A stretch of DNA of 64,000 bases from Pseudomonas sp. PDM04 (GTDB taxonomy: Bacteria; Pseudomonadota; Gammaproteobacteria; Pseudomonadales; Pseudomonadaceae), in the NCBI RefSeq assembly GCF_014851765.1, contig NZ_JACVAI010000004.1:703256-767255 (forward strand), written 5' to 3'. A program made the position numbers and the translations under genes. Of this stretch, positions 53,102 through 61,364 are shown one piece after another. Each line of letters opens with the position of its first letter. Within the stretch, counting starts at the first letter, position 1. The notes under the pieces are model-generated. The model saw only the letters and a list, made by a program, of their open reading frames with translations, ran no database searches and was not told where the DNA came from.

Positions 53102-53418
53102 AGTGCGAGGATGGCTTCGGCAAGTGCCTGGTCACTGGCGTCCCGGGCTTCCGGTACGCGGGTGCGCAATACATTGATGGCCGCTTCCAGGTGCGCGCCG
53201 CGGATTTCACCTTCGCTGGCGACGAAGCTCGCTGCATCGTCATGGGCTTCACGAACGATTTTCGAATCGCGAATGGACGTGGTGGTATCGGACGTGAAAT
53301 CGAGGGAGCGCCGGGTGGCGTTGATCAGGATGTTACTGGTGGCAACCAGGGTGTGCGCCTGGGTGACGTCAGCCAATAACAGCAGGCCGAGGGTGGCGAT
53401 AATCAGCGGGCTACGCAT
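53098..53418 (-). CDS. DUF2388 small exported protein, copy 1
   Basis: A 106-residue protein with a signal peptide (cleavage near TQAHTL) and the DUF2388 core (AHDDAASFVASEGEIRGAHL) followed by an Ala-rich helical end (QALAEAILAL). It overlaps the DUF4105 gene start by 4 bases, so their translation is probably coupled. ATG 53418 chosen. Function unknown. Confidence 0.86.
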   Translation of the reverse strand: MRSPLIIATLGLLLLADVTQAHTLVATSNILINATRRSLDFTSDTTTSIRDSKIVREAHDDAASFVASEGEIRGAHLEAAINVLRTRVPEARDASDQALAEAILAL

Positions 53419-53445
53419 GGAACGACTCCGGAAGAACAAGGATAT

Positions 53446-53748
53446 CTATTGGACGAGAATAGCCTGTGCCAGTTCAAGGTCGCTTGCATGAAGTTTTGGC
53501 TGGGTCCGGTGCAGATAATTCAGGGCGGACTCCAGCTGTGCTCCGCGCAATTGGCCGTCACTGGCAATGAATGACGCGGCGTCATCCCGGGCAGCCAGCA
53601 GCTTACGGTCGAAGGGGGCGGAGGTCACCATGCTTGTGGCGTAACCCGAAGCGACGACACCTTGAGTGGTCAGGTCAAAGGCCTGGACCGAACCCATCCA
53701 ACAGGCGAAAAAAACCGGTGTGAACAGCAGGTATTTAGGAAAGCTCAT
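53446..53748 (-). CDS. DUF2388 small exported protein, copy 2
   Basis: A 100-residue paralogue with a signal peptide (cleavage near VQAFDL) and core ARDDAASFIASDGQLRGAQL. It ends 27 bases before copy 1 in the same direction, consistent with one operon. It is the most divergent of the three copies at the N-terminus. Confidence 0.84.
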   Translation of the reverse strand: MSFPKYLLFTPVFFACWMGSVQAFDLTTQGVVASGYATSMVTSAPFDRKLLAARDDAASFIASDGQLRGAQLESALNYLHRTQPKLHASDLELAQAILVQ

Positions 53749-53853
53749 GGGACTCGACAGTTGAAAAAGAGTCCCAAGGCTAGCGTAACGCCCGGCCTAG
53801 AGCCAGTGCCGGGGCGCAGGGACAGCTTGCGAGTGTCCCGTGTCGGCGGCGAT

Positions 53854-54171
53854 TCAGATCGTCAGGATCGCTTGAGCCAGCTGCGCGTCGGTCGCGTTGA
53901 GGCCAGGTGCCTGATGGCGAATGTGGTCGAGTGCGCTTTCCAGCTTCACGCCCCGGATGGCGCCTTCGCTGGCGACAAAACTGGCGGCATCGTCACGGGC
54001 GGCACGGACGATCTTGTCATCGCGAAAGGACGAGGTGACATCGGAAGTCGCGTCGGAGGTGGCCTTGAGGGCACCGACGACGGCGTCGGTGGTCACGATG
54101 AAGCTGGTGGCGTGGGAATTGGCAGCCACGGCAAGCAGGGCTGCAGCACTGAGCAGGCGGAGACGGGACAT
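53854..54171 (-). CDS. DUF2388 small exported protein, copy 3
   Basis: A 105-residue paralogue with a signal peptide (cleavage near SHATSF) and core ARDDAASFVASEGAIRGVKL, closest to copy 1. It lies 105 bases upstream of copy 2 in the same direction. The three share the acidic-Ala core and C-terminal AQAIL ending. Confidence 0.86.
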   Translation of the reverse strand: MSRLRLLSAAALLAVAANSHATSFIVTTDAVVGALKATSDATSDVTSSFRDDKIVRAARDDAASFVASEGAIRGVKLESALDHIRHQAPGLNATDAQLAQAILTI

Positions 54172-54305
54172 GGTGTAACTCCTATGGGTGAACGGATTGA
54201 GAGGTGGCGCAGTATCTGTCGAGTCAGACGCCTGTCACGCAATCATCGCCACGTTCTGACGTGATATTAGGCCTGCCAGTGCCGGTTCGCACAGTACCGT
54301 CTGTG

Positions 54306-54515
54306 TCAGCGCCAGAACGGTTTATCCAATTCCTCGAAGCGATCTGAATGGCTGATGCCCATATCGGAGAGCTGTCGGTCGTCGAGCTGGGCCAGCAAGC
54401 GGCGGGTTCTCGCCCTCTCGAAGCCGTCCGCGAGCCCCCTGAGCAGCCTTCGGAAACAGGTGAGTCGAACATTCGGGCAGGGTGTGTCGGCAGTAACATC
54501 CAGTAAGTTGCTCAT
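54306..54515 (-). CDS. DUF1127 small protein, copy 1
   Basis: A 69-residue protein ending in the DUF1127 signature (LAQLDDRQLSDMGISHSD), with a helical Arg-rich front. Small DUF1127 proteins in other bacteria affect RNA, phosphate or arginine metabolism. ATG 54515 has AAGGGAC 6 bases upstream; the upstream frame is not used. A TGTACTGG...ACTGTACC motif lies 80-120 bases upstream. Related to the gene at 54772. Confidence 0.84.
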   Translation of the reverse strand: MSNLLDVTADTPCPNVRLTCFRRLLRGLADGFERARTRRLLAQLDDRQLSDMGISHSDRFEELDKPFWR

Positions 54516-54595
54516 GGGCAGTCCCTTTTTACGGTGAATCGGGACCCTATGGTGCGTCCGGGGGATGCCCTGGGACAGACACACGTACATTGAAT

Positions 54596-54634
54596 TGTAC
54601 TGGTTCAGTTTCTATAAAATTTAAACTGTACCTG
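54596..54634. promoter_or_regulatory. operator-like motif upstream of DUF1127 copy 1
   Basis: TGTACTGGT (54596) and AACTGTACCTG (54624) sit about 20 bases apart around an AT-rich core (TATAAAATTTAAA), followed by TTATGCGC. The same layout occurs at 55119-55150 upstream of DUF1127 copy 2. The half-site resembles those bound by MocR/GntR-aminotransferase regulators; this is inference. Confidence 0.5.
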
Positions 54635-54680
54635 TTATGCGCTTGCCCTTTTGTTTTCAGGTTTCAACGCTCGGAAACGA

Positions 54681-54714
54681 CAAGACCCGTCGTGGTTTCC
54701 CACGACGGGTCTTG
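54681..54714. terminator. strong hairpin between the two DUF1127 genes
   Basis: CAAGACCCGTCGTGG and CCACGACGGGTCTTG form a perfect 15-bp stem with loop TTTC, followed by TTTGTT on the plus strand and by a weaker T stretch on the minus strand. It lies 58 bases after DUF1127 copy 2 and probably ends that transcript. Confidence 0.7.
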
Positions 54715-54771
54715 TTTGTTCAATTCGGGTGCTGGCGGGTGATCCTGCGGATCAGAGCCAGCGACGCTAAA

Positions 54772-54987
54772 TTAGCGCCAGAACGGCTTGGCCAGTTCTT
54801 CGTAGCGTTGTGCTTCGCTGATCCCGGCATCGGCCAGCAGACGCGAATCCAGGCGAGCCAGTTGATGGCGGCTGGAGATGCGGCGCTGCCACAGCATCAG
54901 GTTGGCGATAACGCGAAGAGGCAGGGAAGCCTGGGTTTTTGCAGCAGTATCTTCGAAGAACAGCTCGGAACTGAGTGTACGTTCCAT
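54772..54987 (-). CDS. DUF1127 small protein, copy 2
   Basis: A 71-residue DUF1127 protein (LARLDSRLLADAGISEAQ). Its last residues (FEELDKPFWR in copy 1; YEELAKPFWR here) match copy 1, so the two are paralogues. ATG 54987 has AAGGA about 8 bases upstream; a Met three codons earlier (54996) is less likely. Operator-like arrays lie 84-247 bases upstream. Confidence 0.85.
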   Translation of the reverse strand: MERTLSSELFFEDTAAKTQASLPLRVIANLMLWQRRISSRHQLARLDSRLLADAGISEAQRYEELAKPFWR

Positions 54988-55070
54988 GGTAGACATCCTT
55001 CCGCTTGTGGCGGGATTAGGTAGTGGTTTAACTGATGCCAATGATCCTCTCGTTTGGCCAGTCTCTCTAG

Positions 55071-55234
55071 ATACAGTTCACCTGTATTGTGAGAGACCAG
55101 TTAACTGTTTAAGAGTGGTGTACTGGTCTAAATTGAGGCAACTGTACCTATGCGCACTTGATTGGTGCGTTTTTGGTCATTTTGGCAGTTGTGGTAAGCA
55201 AATGCGGTAGGAAAACACCGGTACAGCAGTACAG
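55071..55234. promoter_or_regulatory. array of TACAG/CTGTA half-sites upstream of DUF1127 copy 2
   Basis: Four elements are seen in this gene-free gap: the inverted repeat ATACAGTTCACCTGTAT (55071-55087), TGTACTGGT (55119) with ACTGTACCTATGCGC (55141), and the direct pair GTACAGCAGTACAG (55221-55234). The middle element copies the one at 54596-54634. Several binding sites for one regulator are likely, but the protein is not in the window. Confidence 0.5.
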
Positions 55235-55262
55235 TTTTTTTCAGGTTGGGGCGTGGCAATAG

Positions 55263-55294
55263 GCAGCTGACGAAACTGTGTTTGCGTCAGCTGC
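55263..55294. terminator. hairpin after the CoA-transferase gene
   Basis: GCAGCTGACG and CGTCAGCTGC pair perfectly, extended by AAAC/GTTT with one bulged base. It is 13 bases after the stop of the minus-strand gene. No T run is present. Confidence 0.5.
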
Positions 55295-55306
55295 TATCTG
55301 TACCCA

Positions 55307-56800
55307 TCACTGGGCGAGCATTCGCCCGGTTTCTTCCAGGTTGATGTGCCAGCTAAGGGCATCGCGCAGGATATGCGGGGTGTGGCCGCCCAGGGCGCAC
55401 GCGGCGGTAAAGTAGTCGTTCAGCGCCTGGCGGTAATCCGGGTGCACGCAGTTGTCGATGACCGCGCGAGCCCGTTCCCGTGGCGCCAGGCCGCGCAAGT
55501 CTGCCAGGCCGATCTCGGTCACCAGGATGTCGACATCGTGTTCGGTGTGATCGACATGGCTGACCATCGGTACCACGCTGGAGATCGCGCCACCCTTGGC
55601 GATGGATTTGGTCACGAAGATCGCCAGGTGCGCGTTGCGCGCGAAATCACCCGAACCGCCAATGCCGTTCATCATCCGCGTCCCGCAGACGTGAGTGGAG
55701 TTGACGTTGCCGTACAGGTCGAACTCCAGCGCGGTGTTGATGCCGATGATGCCGAGCCGGCGCACCACTTCCGGGTGGTTGGAGATTTCTTGCGGACGCA
55801 GGACCAGTTTGTCCTTGTAGCGCTCCAGGTTGCCGAACACATCGCTGTTGCGACGGCTCGACAGGGTGATCGAACTGCCTGAGGCAAAACTCAGCTTGCC
55901 GGCGTCGATCAGGTCGAAGGTCGAGTCCTGCAGTACTTCGGAGTACATGGTCAGGTCTTCGAACGGCGAGTCGATCAGGCCGCACATGACCGCGTTGGCG
56001 ATGTTGCCGATGCCCGCCTGCAACGGGCCGAGCTTGTTGCTCATGCGTCCGGCGGCGACTTCCTGCTTCAGGAAGCCGATCAGGTGGTCGGCAATCGCCT
56101 GGGTATCGGCGTCGGGTGGCGTGACCGTCGACGGCGAATCCGCCTGATGGGTGATGACAATGGCGACGATCTTTTCCGGCGGAATCGGGATGGCGGTGCT
56201 GCCAATGCGATCATCGACCTTCACCAGCGGGATCGGTGTGCGAGTCGGGCGGTAGGTCGGGATGTAGATGTCGTGCAAACCTTCGAGGTTCGGGTTATGC
56301 GCCATGTTGATCTCAACGATCACGTGTTTGGCGAAAATCGCGAAGCTGGCCGAGTTACCCACGGAAGTGGTGGGCACGATGTGGCCCTGCTCGGTGATCG
56401 CGACGGCCTCGATCACCGCGATGTCCGGCAGCTTCAACTGCTGATTGCGCAATTGCTCGACGGTTTCCGATAGGTGTTGATCGATGAACATCACTTCGCC
56501 AGCGTTGATCGCCTTGCGCAGCGTGCTATCCACCTGAAACGGCATGCGTCGCGAAAGAACGCCGGCTTCGGTGAGTTGTTTATCGAGGTCGTTGCCCAGG
56601 CTCGCGCCGGTCATCAGGGTGATTTTCAGAGGAGAAACTTTGGCGCGCTCGGCCAGTGCATGAGGCACGGCCTTGGCTTCGCCGGCTCGAGTGAAACCAC
56701 TCATGCCGACGGTCATGCCGTCCTCAATCAGAGCGGCAGCGTCATCTGCGCTCATTACCTTTTCCAACAACGAAGGCAAGCGAATACGTTCACGGTACAT
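55307..56800 (-). CDS. acetyl-CoA hydrolase/transferase-family protein (CoA-transferase)
   Basis: A 497-residue family I CoA-transferase of the acetyl-CoA hydrolase/succinate CoA-transferase type. The active-site Glu is in NTALEFDLYGN and the glycine loop in GIGGSGDFARN. Likely reaction: transfer of CoA between acetyl- or propionyl-CoA and succinate. It matches PA5445-like proteins. It is separated from pntB by about 180 bases with a terminator. Confidence 0.88.
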   Translation of the reverse strand: MYRERIRLPSLLEKVMSADDAAALIEDGMTVGMSGFTRAGEAKAVPHALAERAKVSPLKITLMTGASLGNDLDKQLTEAGVLSRRMPFQVDSTLRKAINAGEVMFIDQHLSETVEQLRNQQLKLPDIAVIEAVAITEQGHIVPTTSVGNSASFAIFAKHVIVEINMAHNPNLEGLHDIYIPTYRPTRTPIPLVKVDDRIGSTAIPIPPEKIVAIVITHQADSPSTVTPPDADTQAIADHLIGFLKQEVAAGRMSNKLGPLQAGIGNIANAVMCGLIDSPFEDLTMYSEVLQDSTFDLIDAGKLSFASGSSITLSSRRNSDVFGNLERYKDKLVLRPQEISNHPEVVRRLGIIGINTALEFDLYGNVNSTHVCGTRMMNGIGGSGDFARNAHLAIFVTKSIAKGGAISSVVPMVSHVDHTEHDVDILVTEIGLADLRGLAPRERARAVIDNCVHPDYRQALNDYFTAACALGGHTPHILRDALSWHINLEETGRMLAQ

Positions 56801-56923
56801 GGATTGTTATCTCGGGCAACGGAAGCAAGGTGTGCAGTCTAGTGATTTGAAAAAAAATCCTCGCGCTACCATGGTCGAATGCATACCCCTGATTTAGAGC
56901 CTTTTGTCGGGTTTCGACGGGTA

Positions 56924-56956
56924 ATAAAAAACCCCAGCCTACTAAAGGCTGAGGTT
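56924..56956 (-). terminator. terminator of the pnt operon
   Basis: On the minus strand AACCTCAGCC and GGCTGGGGTT pair (one U-G pair) over a 7-base loop and are followed by TTTTTATTA, 24 bases after the pntB stop. Confidence 0.88.
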
Positions 56957-56980
56957 TTGGGTATTGCGTTGGAGCAAGTT

Positions 56981-58414
56981 TTAGTCCACGGCTTTGACCA
57001 TGTCCTCGATGACTTTCTTGGCGTCGCCGAACACCATCATGGTTTTGTCGAGGTAGAACAGTTCGTTGTCCAGACCGGCATAGCCGCTGGCCATCGAGCG
57101 TTTGTTGACGATGATGGTCTTGGCCTTGAACGCTTCGAGAATCGGCATGCCGGCAATCGGCGATTTCGGATCGTTCTTCGCGGCGGGGTTGACCACGTCG
57201 TTGGCGCCAAGTACCAGTACCACGTCGGCCTGGCCGAACTCGGAGTTGATGTCTTCCATCTCGAACACCTGGTCGTAAGGCACTTCTGCCTCGGCGAGCA
57301 ATACGTTCATGTGGCCGGGCATCCGGCCGGCGACCGGGTGGATCGCATACTTCACAGTGACGCCGTGATGAGTCAGCTTCTCGGTCAGCTCTTTCAACGC
57401 GTGTTGTGCCCGAGCCACCGCCAAACCGTAGCCTGGAACGATGATCACGGTGTCGGCGTTGGTCAGCAGGAAAGTCGCGTCGTCAGCCGAACCGGATTTG
57501 ACCGGGCGCTCTTCCTTGGCGCCGGCAGGGCCTGCGTCGGCTGTATTGCCGAAGCCTCCGAGCAGCACATTGAAGAAGGAGCGGTTCATCGCCTTGCACA
57601 TGATGTACGAGAGGATCGCACCGCTCGAGCCCACCAGCGAGCCGGCGATGATCAGCATCGAGTTGTTCAGCGAGAAGCCGATACCCGCCGCCGCCCAGCC
57701 GGAATAGCTGTTGAGCATTGACACCACCACCGGCATGTCGGCGCCGCCAATCGGGATGATGATCAGCACGCCCATGACGAAGGCCAGGATCAGCATCAAC
57801 GCGAAGGCCGCGAGGTTGCCGGTCAGCATGAAGGTGACGCCCAGTGCCAGCGTGGCCAGGCCCAGCAGCAGGTTCAGCTTGTGCTGGCCGCTGAACTGTA
57901 CGGGTGCACCCTGGAACAGGCGGAACTTGTACTTGCCCGAGAGTTTGCCGAAGGCGATCACCGAACCGGAGAAGGTGATTGCGCCGATGGCTGCGCCGAG
58001 GAACAGCTCCAGGCGGTTACCTGCCGGAATCGAATCGCCCAACTGTTTGACGATACCCAGTGATTGCGGCTCGACGACCGCAGCGATGGCAATGAACACC
58101 GCCGCCAGGCCGATCATGCTGTGCATGAAGGCGACCAGTTCAGGCATCTTGGTCATTTCAACGCGCTTGGCCATGATCGAGCCAGCGGTGCCGCCGATCA
58201 GCAGGCCGACGATGACGTAGCCGATGCCTGCGGTGGCGAGCTCAGCACCGAGCTTATAGATGAGGCCCACGGTGGTGAGGATCGCCAAGGCCATGCCAAG
58301 CATGCCGAACAGGTTGCCGCGACGCGACGTGGTCGGGTGCGACAGGCCCTTCAAGGCCTGGATGAAGCAGATGGACGCGATCAGGTAGAGCGTCGTTACC
58401 AGGTTCATGCTCAT
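56981..58414 (-). CDS. pntB: NAD(P) transhydrogenase beta subunit
   Basis: A 477-residue protein with about nine membrane helices and a C-terminal NADP(H)-binding domain (VPGYGLAVARAQHAL, HPVAGRMPGHMNVLLAEA). It couples proton import to NADP+ reduction by NADH. One base overlaps the small alpha subunit gene. Three-gene layout as in PAO1 PA0195-PA0196. Confidence 0.97.
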   Translation of the reverse strand: MSMNLVTTLYLIASICFIQALKGLSHPTTSRRGNLFGMLGMALAILTTVGLIYKLGAELATAGIGYVIVGLLIGGTAGSIMAKRVEMTKMPELVAFMHSMIGLAAVFIAIAAVVEPQSLGIVKQLGDSIPAGNRLELFLGAAIGAITFSGSVIAFGKLSGKYKFRLFQGAPVQFSGQHKLNLLLGLATLALGVTFMLTGNLAAFALMLILAFVMGVLIIIPIGGADMPVVVSMLNSYSGWAAAGIGFSLNNSMLIIAGSLVGSSGAILSYIMCKAMNRSFFNVLLGGFGNTADAGPAGAKEERPVKSGSADDATFLLTNADTVIIVPGYGLAVARAQHALKELTEKLTHHGVTVKYAIHPVAGRMPGHMNVLLAEAEVPYDQVFEMEDINSEFGQADVVLVLGANDVVNPAAKNDPKSPIAGMPILEAFKAKTIIVNKRSMASGYAGLDNELFYLDKTMMVFGDAKKVIEDMVKAVD

Positions 58415-58737
58415 TACTTCGGCGCCTCTTCTTTTGTGGCTTTCGGGGCTTTTTTCTTGAACATCTCAAGCATTCTGCGGGTGACCAGGAAGCCACCGAA
58501 TACGTTCACCGCTGCCAGGGCCACTGCCAGGGTGCCCATTGTTTTGCCTAGTGGCGTCACGGTCAGCGCCGCGGCGAGCATGGCGCCAACGATCACGATC
58601 GCCGAAATTGCGTTGGTCACCGCCATCAAGGGCGTGTGCAGTGCAGGCGTAACGTTCCAGACCACGTGATAACCGACATAGATCGCCAGCACGAAGATGA
58701 TCAGGTTGTAGATACCGGGGGAGATAAGCTCTTCCAT
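58414..58737 (-). CDS. pntAB: NAD(P) transhydrogenase alpha subunit, membrane part
   Basis: A 107-residue protein with three to four membrane helices (LIIFVLAIYVGYHVVW onward), corresponding to the C-terminal half of the single-chain PntA of E. coli. Located between the other two subunits with a 15-base gap to the first. Confidence 0.95.
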   Translation of the reverse strand: MEELISPGIYNLIIFVLAIYVGYHVVWNVTPALHTPLMAVTNAISAIVIVGAMLAAALTVTPLGKTMGTLAVALAAVNVFGGFLVTRRMLEMFKKKAPKATKEEAPK

Positions 58738-58752
58738 CGTCTGAATCCCTGC

Positions 58753-59874
58753 TTAGGCGTTTTTGCGGATGACTTGGCCGTCGCGGCACATCAGGCACGC
58801 GGCGACGATGTCGTCTTCGAGGTTGATCTCGAACTGACCTTCCTTGTTGAAGACCAGTTTGAGGAAGTCCAGCAGGTTGCGGGCGTACAGGGCCGAAGCG
58901 TCTGCCGCGACTTCACCGGCCAGGTTGGTCGGGCCGCAAATGGTTACGCCATGCGCCACCACGACCTGATCGGCCACGGTCAGCGGGCAATTGCCCCCCT
59001 GAGCGGCGGCGAGGTCGATGACCACGGAGCCGGGCTTCATTTGCGCCACGGTTTCGGCACTCAACAGCGTCGGTGCCTTGCGGCCCGGAATCAGTGCGGT
59101 GGTGATGACGATGTCAGCCTGTTTGGCGCGTTCATGCACGGCCAGGGCCTGGCGCTGCATCCAGCTCGCCGGCATTGGGCGCGCGTAACCGCCGACACCG
59201 ACGGCGCATTCACGCTCTTCATCGGTTTCGTAAGGCACGTCGACAAATTTGGCGCCGAGGGACTCGATCTGTTCCTTGACGGCCGGGCGCACGTCAGACG
59301 CTTCGATCACCGCGCCCAGGCGTTTCGCCGTCGCAATGGCCTGCAGGCCCGCAACGCCGGCACCGAGAATCAGTACGCGGGCCGCTTTCACGGTGCCTGC
59401 GGCTGTCATCAGCATCGGCATGAAGCGTGGGTAATGGTGAGCGGCCAGGAGTACGGCTTTATAACCCGCGATGTTGGCCTGGGAGGACAACACATCCAGG
59501 CTCTGGGCGCGGGAGGTCCGTGGCGCGGCTTCCAGTGCGAATGCGGTAATACCGCACTCTGCCAGCTTGGCGATGGTTTCATTGCTGAACGGGTTGAGCA
59601 TGCCCACCACAACCGTGCCGCTCTTGATCAGGGCGAGTTCGCTGTCATTGGGGGCGACCACCTTGAGAATCAGCTCGGCACCCAACGCGTCACTGGCACT
59701 GCCAATGGTTGCGCCTGCCGCTTCATAGGCACTGTCGATAACGCTGGCTTTTACACCGGCGCCGCTTTGAACCGTGACCTTATGGCCCTGGCTGATCAGC
59801 TTCTTGATGGTTTCCGGGGTTGCAGCAACCCGTGTTTCACCCGTCTGGGTTTCGAGAGGAACACCAATGTGCAC
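58753..59874 (-). CDS. pntAA: NAD(P) transhydrogenase alpha subunit, NAD-binding part
   Basis: A 373-residue soluble subunit with alanine-dehydrogenase-like NAD-binding fold (VLILGAGVAGLQAI, RVAATPETIKKL). GTG 59874 has AGGAG 7 bases upstream and gives the family N-terminus (HIGVPLETQ); the open frame to 59949 has no ribosome site. First gene of the operon. A 433-base gap lies upstream. Confidence 0.96.
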   Translation of the reverse strand: MHIGVPLETQTGETRVAATPETIKKLISQGHKVTVQSGAGVKASVIDSAYEAAGATIGSASDALGAELILKVVAPNDSELALIKSGTVVVGMLNPFSNETIAKLAECGITAFALEAAPRTSRAQSLDVLSSQANIAGYKAVLLAAHHYPRFMPMLMTAAGTVKAARVLILGAGVAGLQAIATAKRLGAVIEASDVRPAVKEQIESLGAKFVDVPYETDEERECAVGVGGYARPMPASWMQRQALAVHERAKQADIVITTALIPGRKAPTLLSAETVAQMKPGSVVIDLAAAQGGNCPLTVADQVVVAHGVTICGPTNLAGEVAADASALYARNLLDFLKLVFNKEGQFEINLEDDIVAACLMCRDGQVIRKNA

Positions 59875-60307
59875 GTCAAATCTCCTGCGTGATCTTATTG
59901 AATTAACCCAGGCACTTCGGATGGTGCGGCTGGGGCGGCCGATCAGCACGATCCCGCCAATTCAAGGCGGGGCGCGGCATTTTGCAGGCGAACAATGTGC
60001 CCTTCAAGGGATTATGACGGGTGACGGAAAATTAACTACAAGTCACCCTGTGACCGAATGTCGCAACGGAACGGGTCAATCCCTTGTGGGCCTTGCCTCG
60101 TATGGATTCTGGCGCAATTTCAGGAATTTACTCATTGGTCAGGTGAATGAGCGAACATGGGTATCGGATAGCGGCTCAAAGCCACGTGTCATGGCGCTTG
60201 TGGGACGTTTGTACTGATTCCGATACAGTCTGCGGATATGCGACAAATAGTTATATCTGTAGGGCTTTGATTTTTCTGACTACGAAGTCAATTTAGTCTG
60301 AGTGCCT
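59875..60307. promoter_or_regulatory. gene-free gap with inverted repeats upstream of pntAA
   Basis: No believable gene is seen. GGGTGAC (60019) and GTCACCC (60042) form an inverted repeat, and GTCACCCTGTGAC (60042-60054) is a second palindrome, about 145-180 bases upstream of the pntAA start. They are candidate operator or promoter-proximal sites; the regulator is unknown. Confidence 0.45.
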
Positions 60308-61207
60308 TTATTCTTCGAGGCTGTAGCTCTGTGCCTGGCTCACCAGCCAGTCGCGAAATGCCTTCAGGGACGCCGATTCGACCTTTCGATCAGGAATCAT
60401 CAGGTAGTACGCCTTGATACTCGTCAGGGATTGCGTGTTGGCGATTACCAGGCGTTTCTCCGCCAGTTCGCGCTGAATCAGAAACGGCGGGATCAAGGCA
60501 ATCCCCATGTCGTGCATGGCGGCCTGGGCCAGCATGGAGAATAGCTCGTAGCGGGGACCTGTCATGTCGCGCGGGACGTTCAGGTTTTGCGAGTTGAACC
60601 ATTGGCGCCAGGCATAGGGCCGAGTGGTCTGCTGCAGCAGTGGCAGTTCGGCGATTTCGGCAAGGGTCAGGCTGGTCTTCCGGCCCATCAGGTTGGGGCT
60701 GCACACCGGCATGGGGTTTTCACCCATCAATCTGTGGGATTCGGTGCCCGACCAGTCCGCATCGCCGAAGTAGATCGCCGCATCGAATTCGGTATCCGCG
60801 AACAGGAAGGGGCGGGTTCGGTTAGTGAGGTTGACCGTTACTTCGGGATGCTTTTGCTGGAAGTCCTTGAGTCGGGGCAGCAGCCACTGGGTGCCGAAGG
60901 TCGGTACGACTGCCAGTTCGATCACGTTGGTGCCTTGCTGGCCCATCACCGACAGCGTGTCGCGCTCGACTGCGTCCAGTTGGGTAGCCACCCTGCGGCT
61001 GTAGGACAGTCCGGCCTCCGTCAGCTTTACCCCGCGCCGGGAGCGTCGAAACAGCTCCACGCCGAGGAACTCCTCAAGGCTGGCGATTTGTCGGCAAATG
61101 GCACCCTGAGTGAGGGAAAGCTCCTGCGCCGCTTTGGTAAAGCTCTCGTGGCGCGCAGCGGCTTCGAAGCTGATCAGGGCCGCTGTGCTGGGGATTTTTC
61201 TGCGCAT
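60308..61207 (-). CDS. gcdR: LysR-type regulator of glutarate catabolism (GcdR)
   Basis: A 299-residue LysR regulator with an N-terminal helix-turn-helix (ESFTKAAQELSLTQGAICRQI) and a C-terminal sensor domain. It is divergent from gcdH with 157 bases between starts, as in other pseudomonads where it activates gcdH-gcdG with glutarate as inducer. ATG 61207 has GAGG at 9 bases; the ATG two codons earlier (61213) leaves only 3. Confidence 0.88.
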   Translation of the reverse strand: MRRKIPSTAALISFEAAARHESFTKAAQELSLTQGAICRQIASLEEFLGVELFRRSRRGVKLTEAGLSYSRRVATQLDAVERDTLSVMGQQGTNVIELAVVPTFGTQWLLPRLKDFQQKHPEVTVNLTNRTRPFLFADTEFDAAIYFGDADWSGTESHRLMGENPMPVCSPNLMGRKTSLTLAEIAELPLLQQTTRPYAWRQWFNSQNLNVPRDMTGPRYELFSMLAQAAMHDMGIALIPPFLIQRELAEKRLVIANTQSLTSIKAYYLMIPDRKVESASLKAFRDWLVSQAQSYSLEE

Positions 61208-61364
61208 GTACATCTACCTCACTAATTCATCACAAAATGACCGTTATGCGATGTTTCGGAGTGAGAAATTAACACAACAGCATGCAAAATCCTCGTTTGC
61301 GACGGCGACGAAGCAGGCCTAGGATCAGTCCACGTTATTTGACCCGATTCGAGAGGACATACTC
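61208..61364. promoter_or_regulatory. gcdR-gcdH divergent control region
   Basis: A 157-base gap with an AT-rich middle (TCATCACAAAATGACCG, GAGAAATTAACACAAC). It must hold the gcdH promoter and GcdR sites; I cannot choose one operator. Confidence 0.5.
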
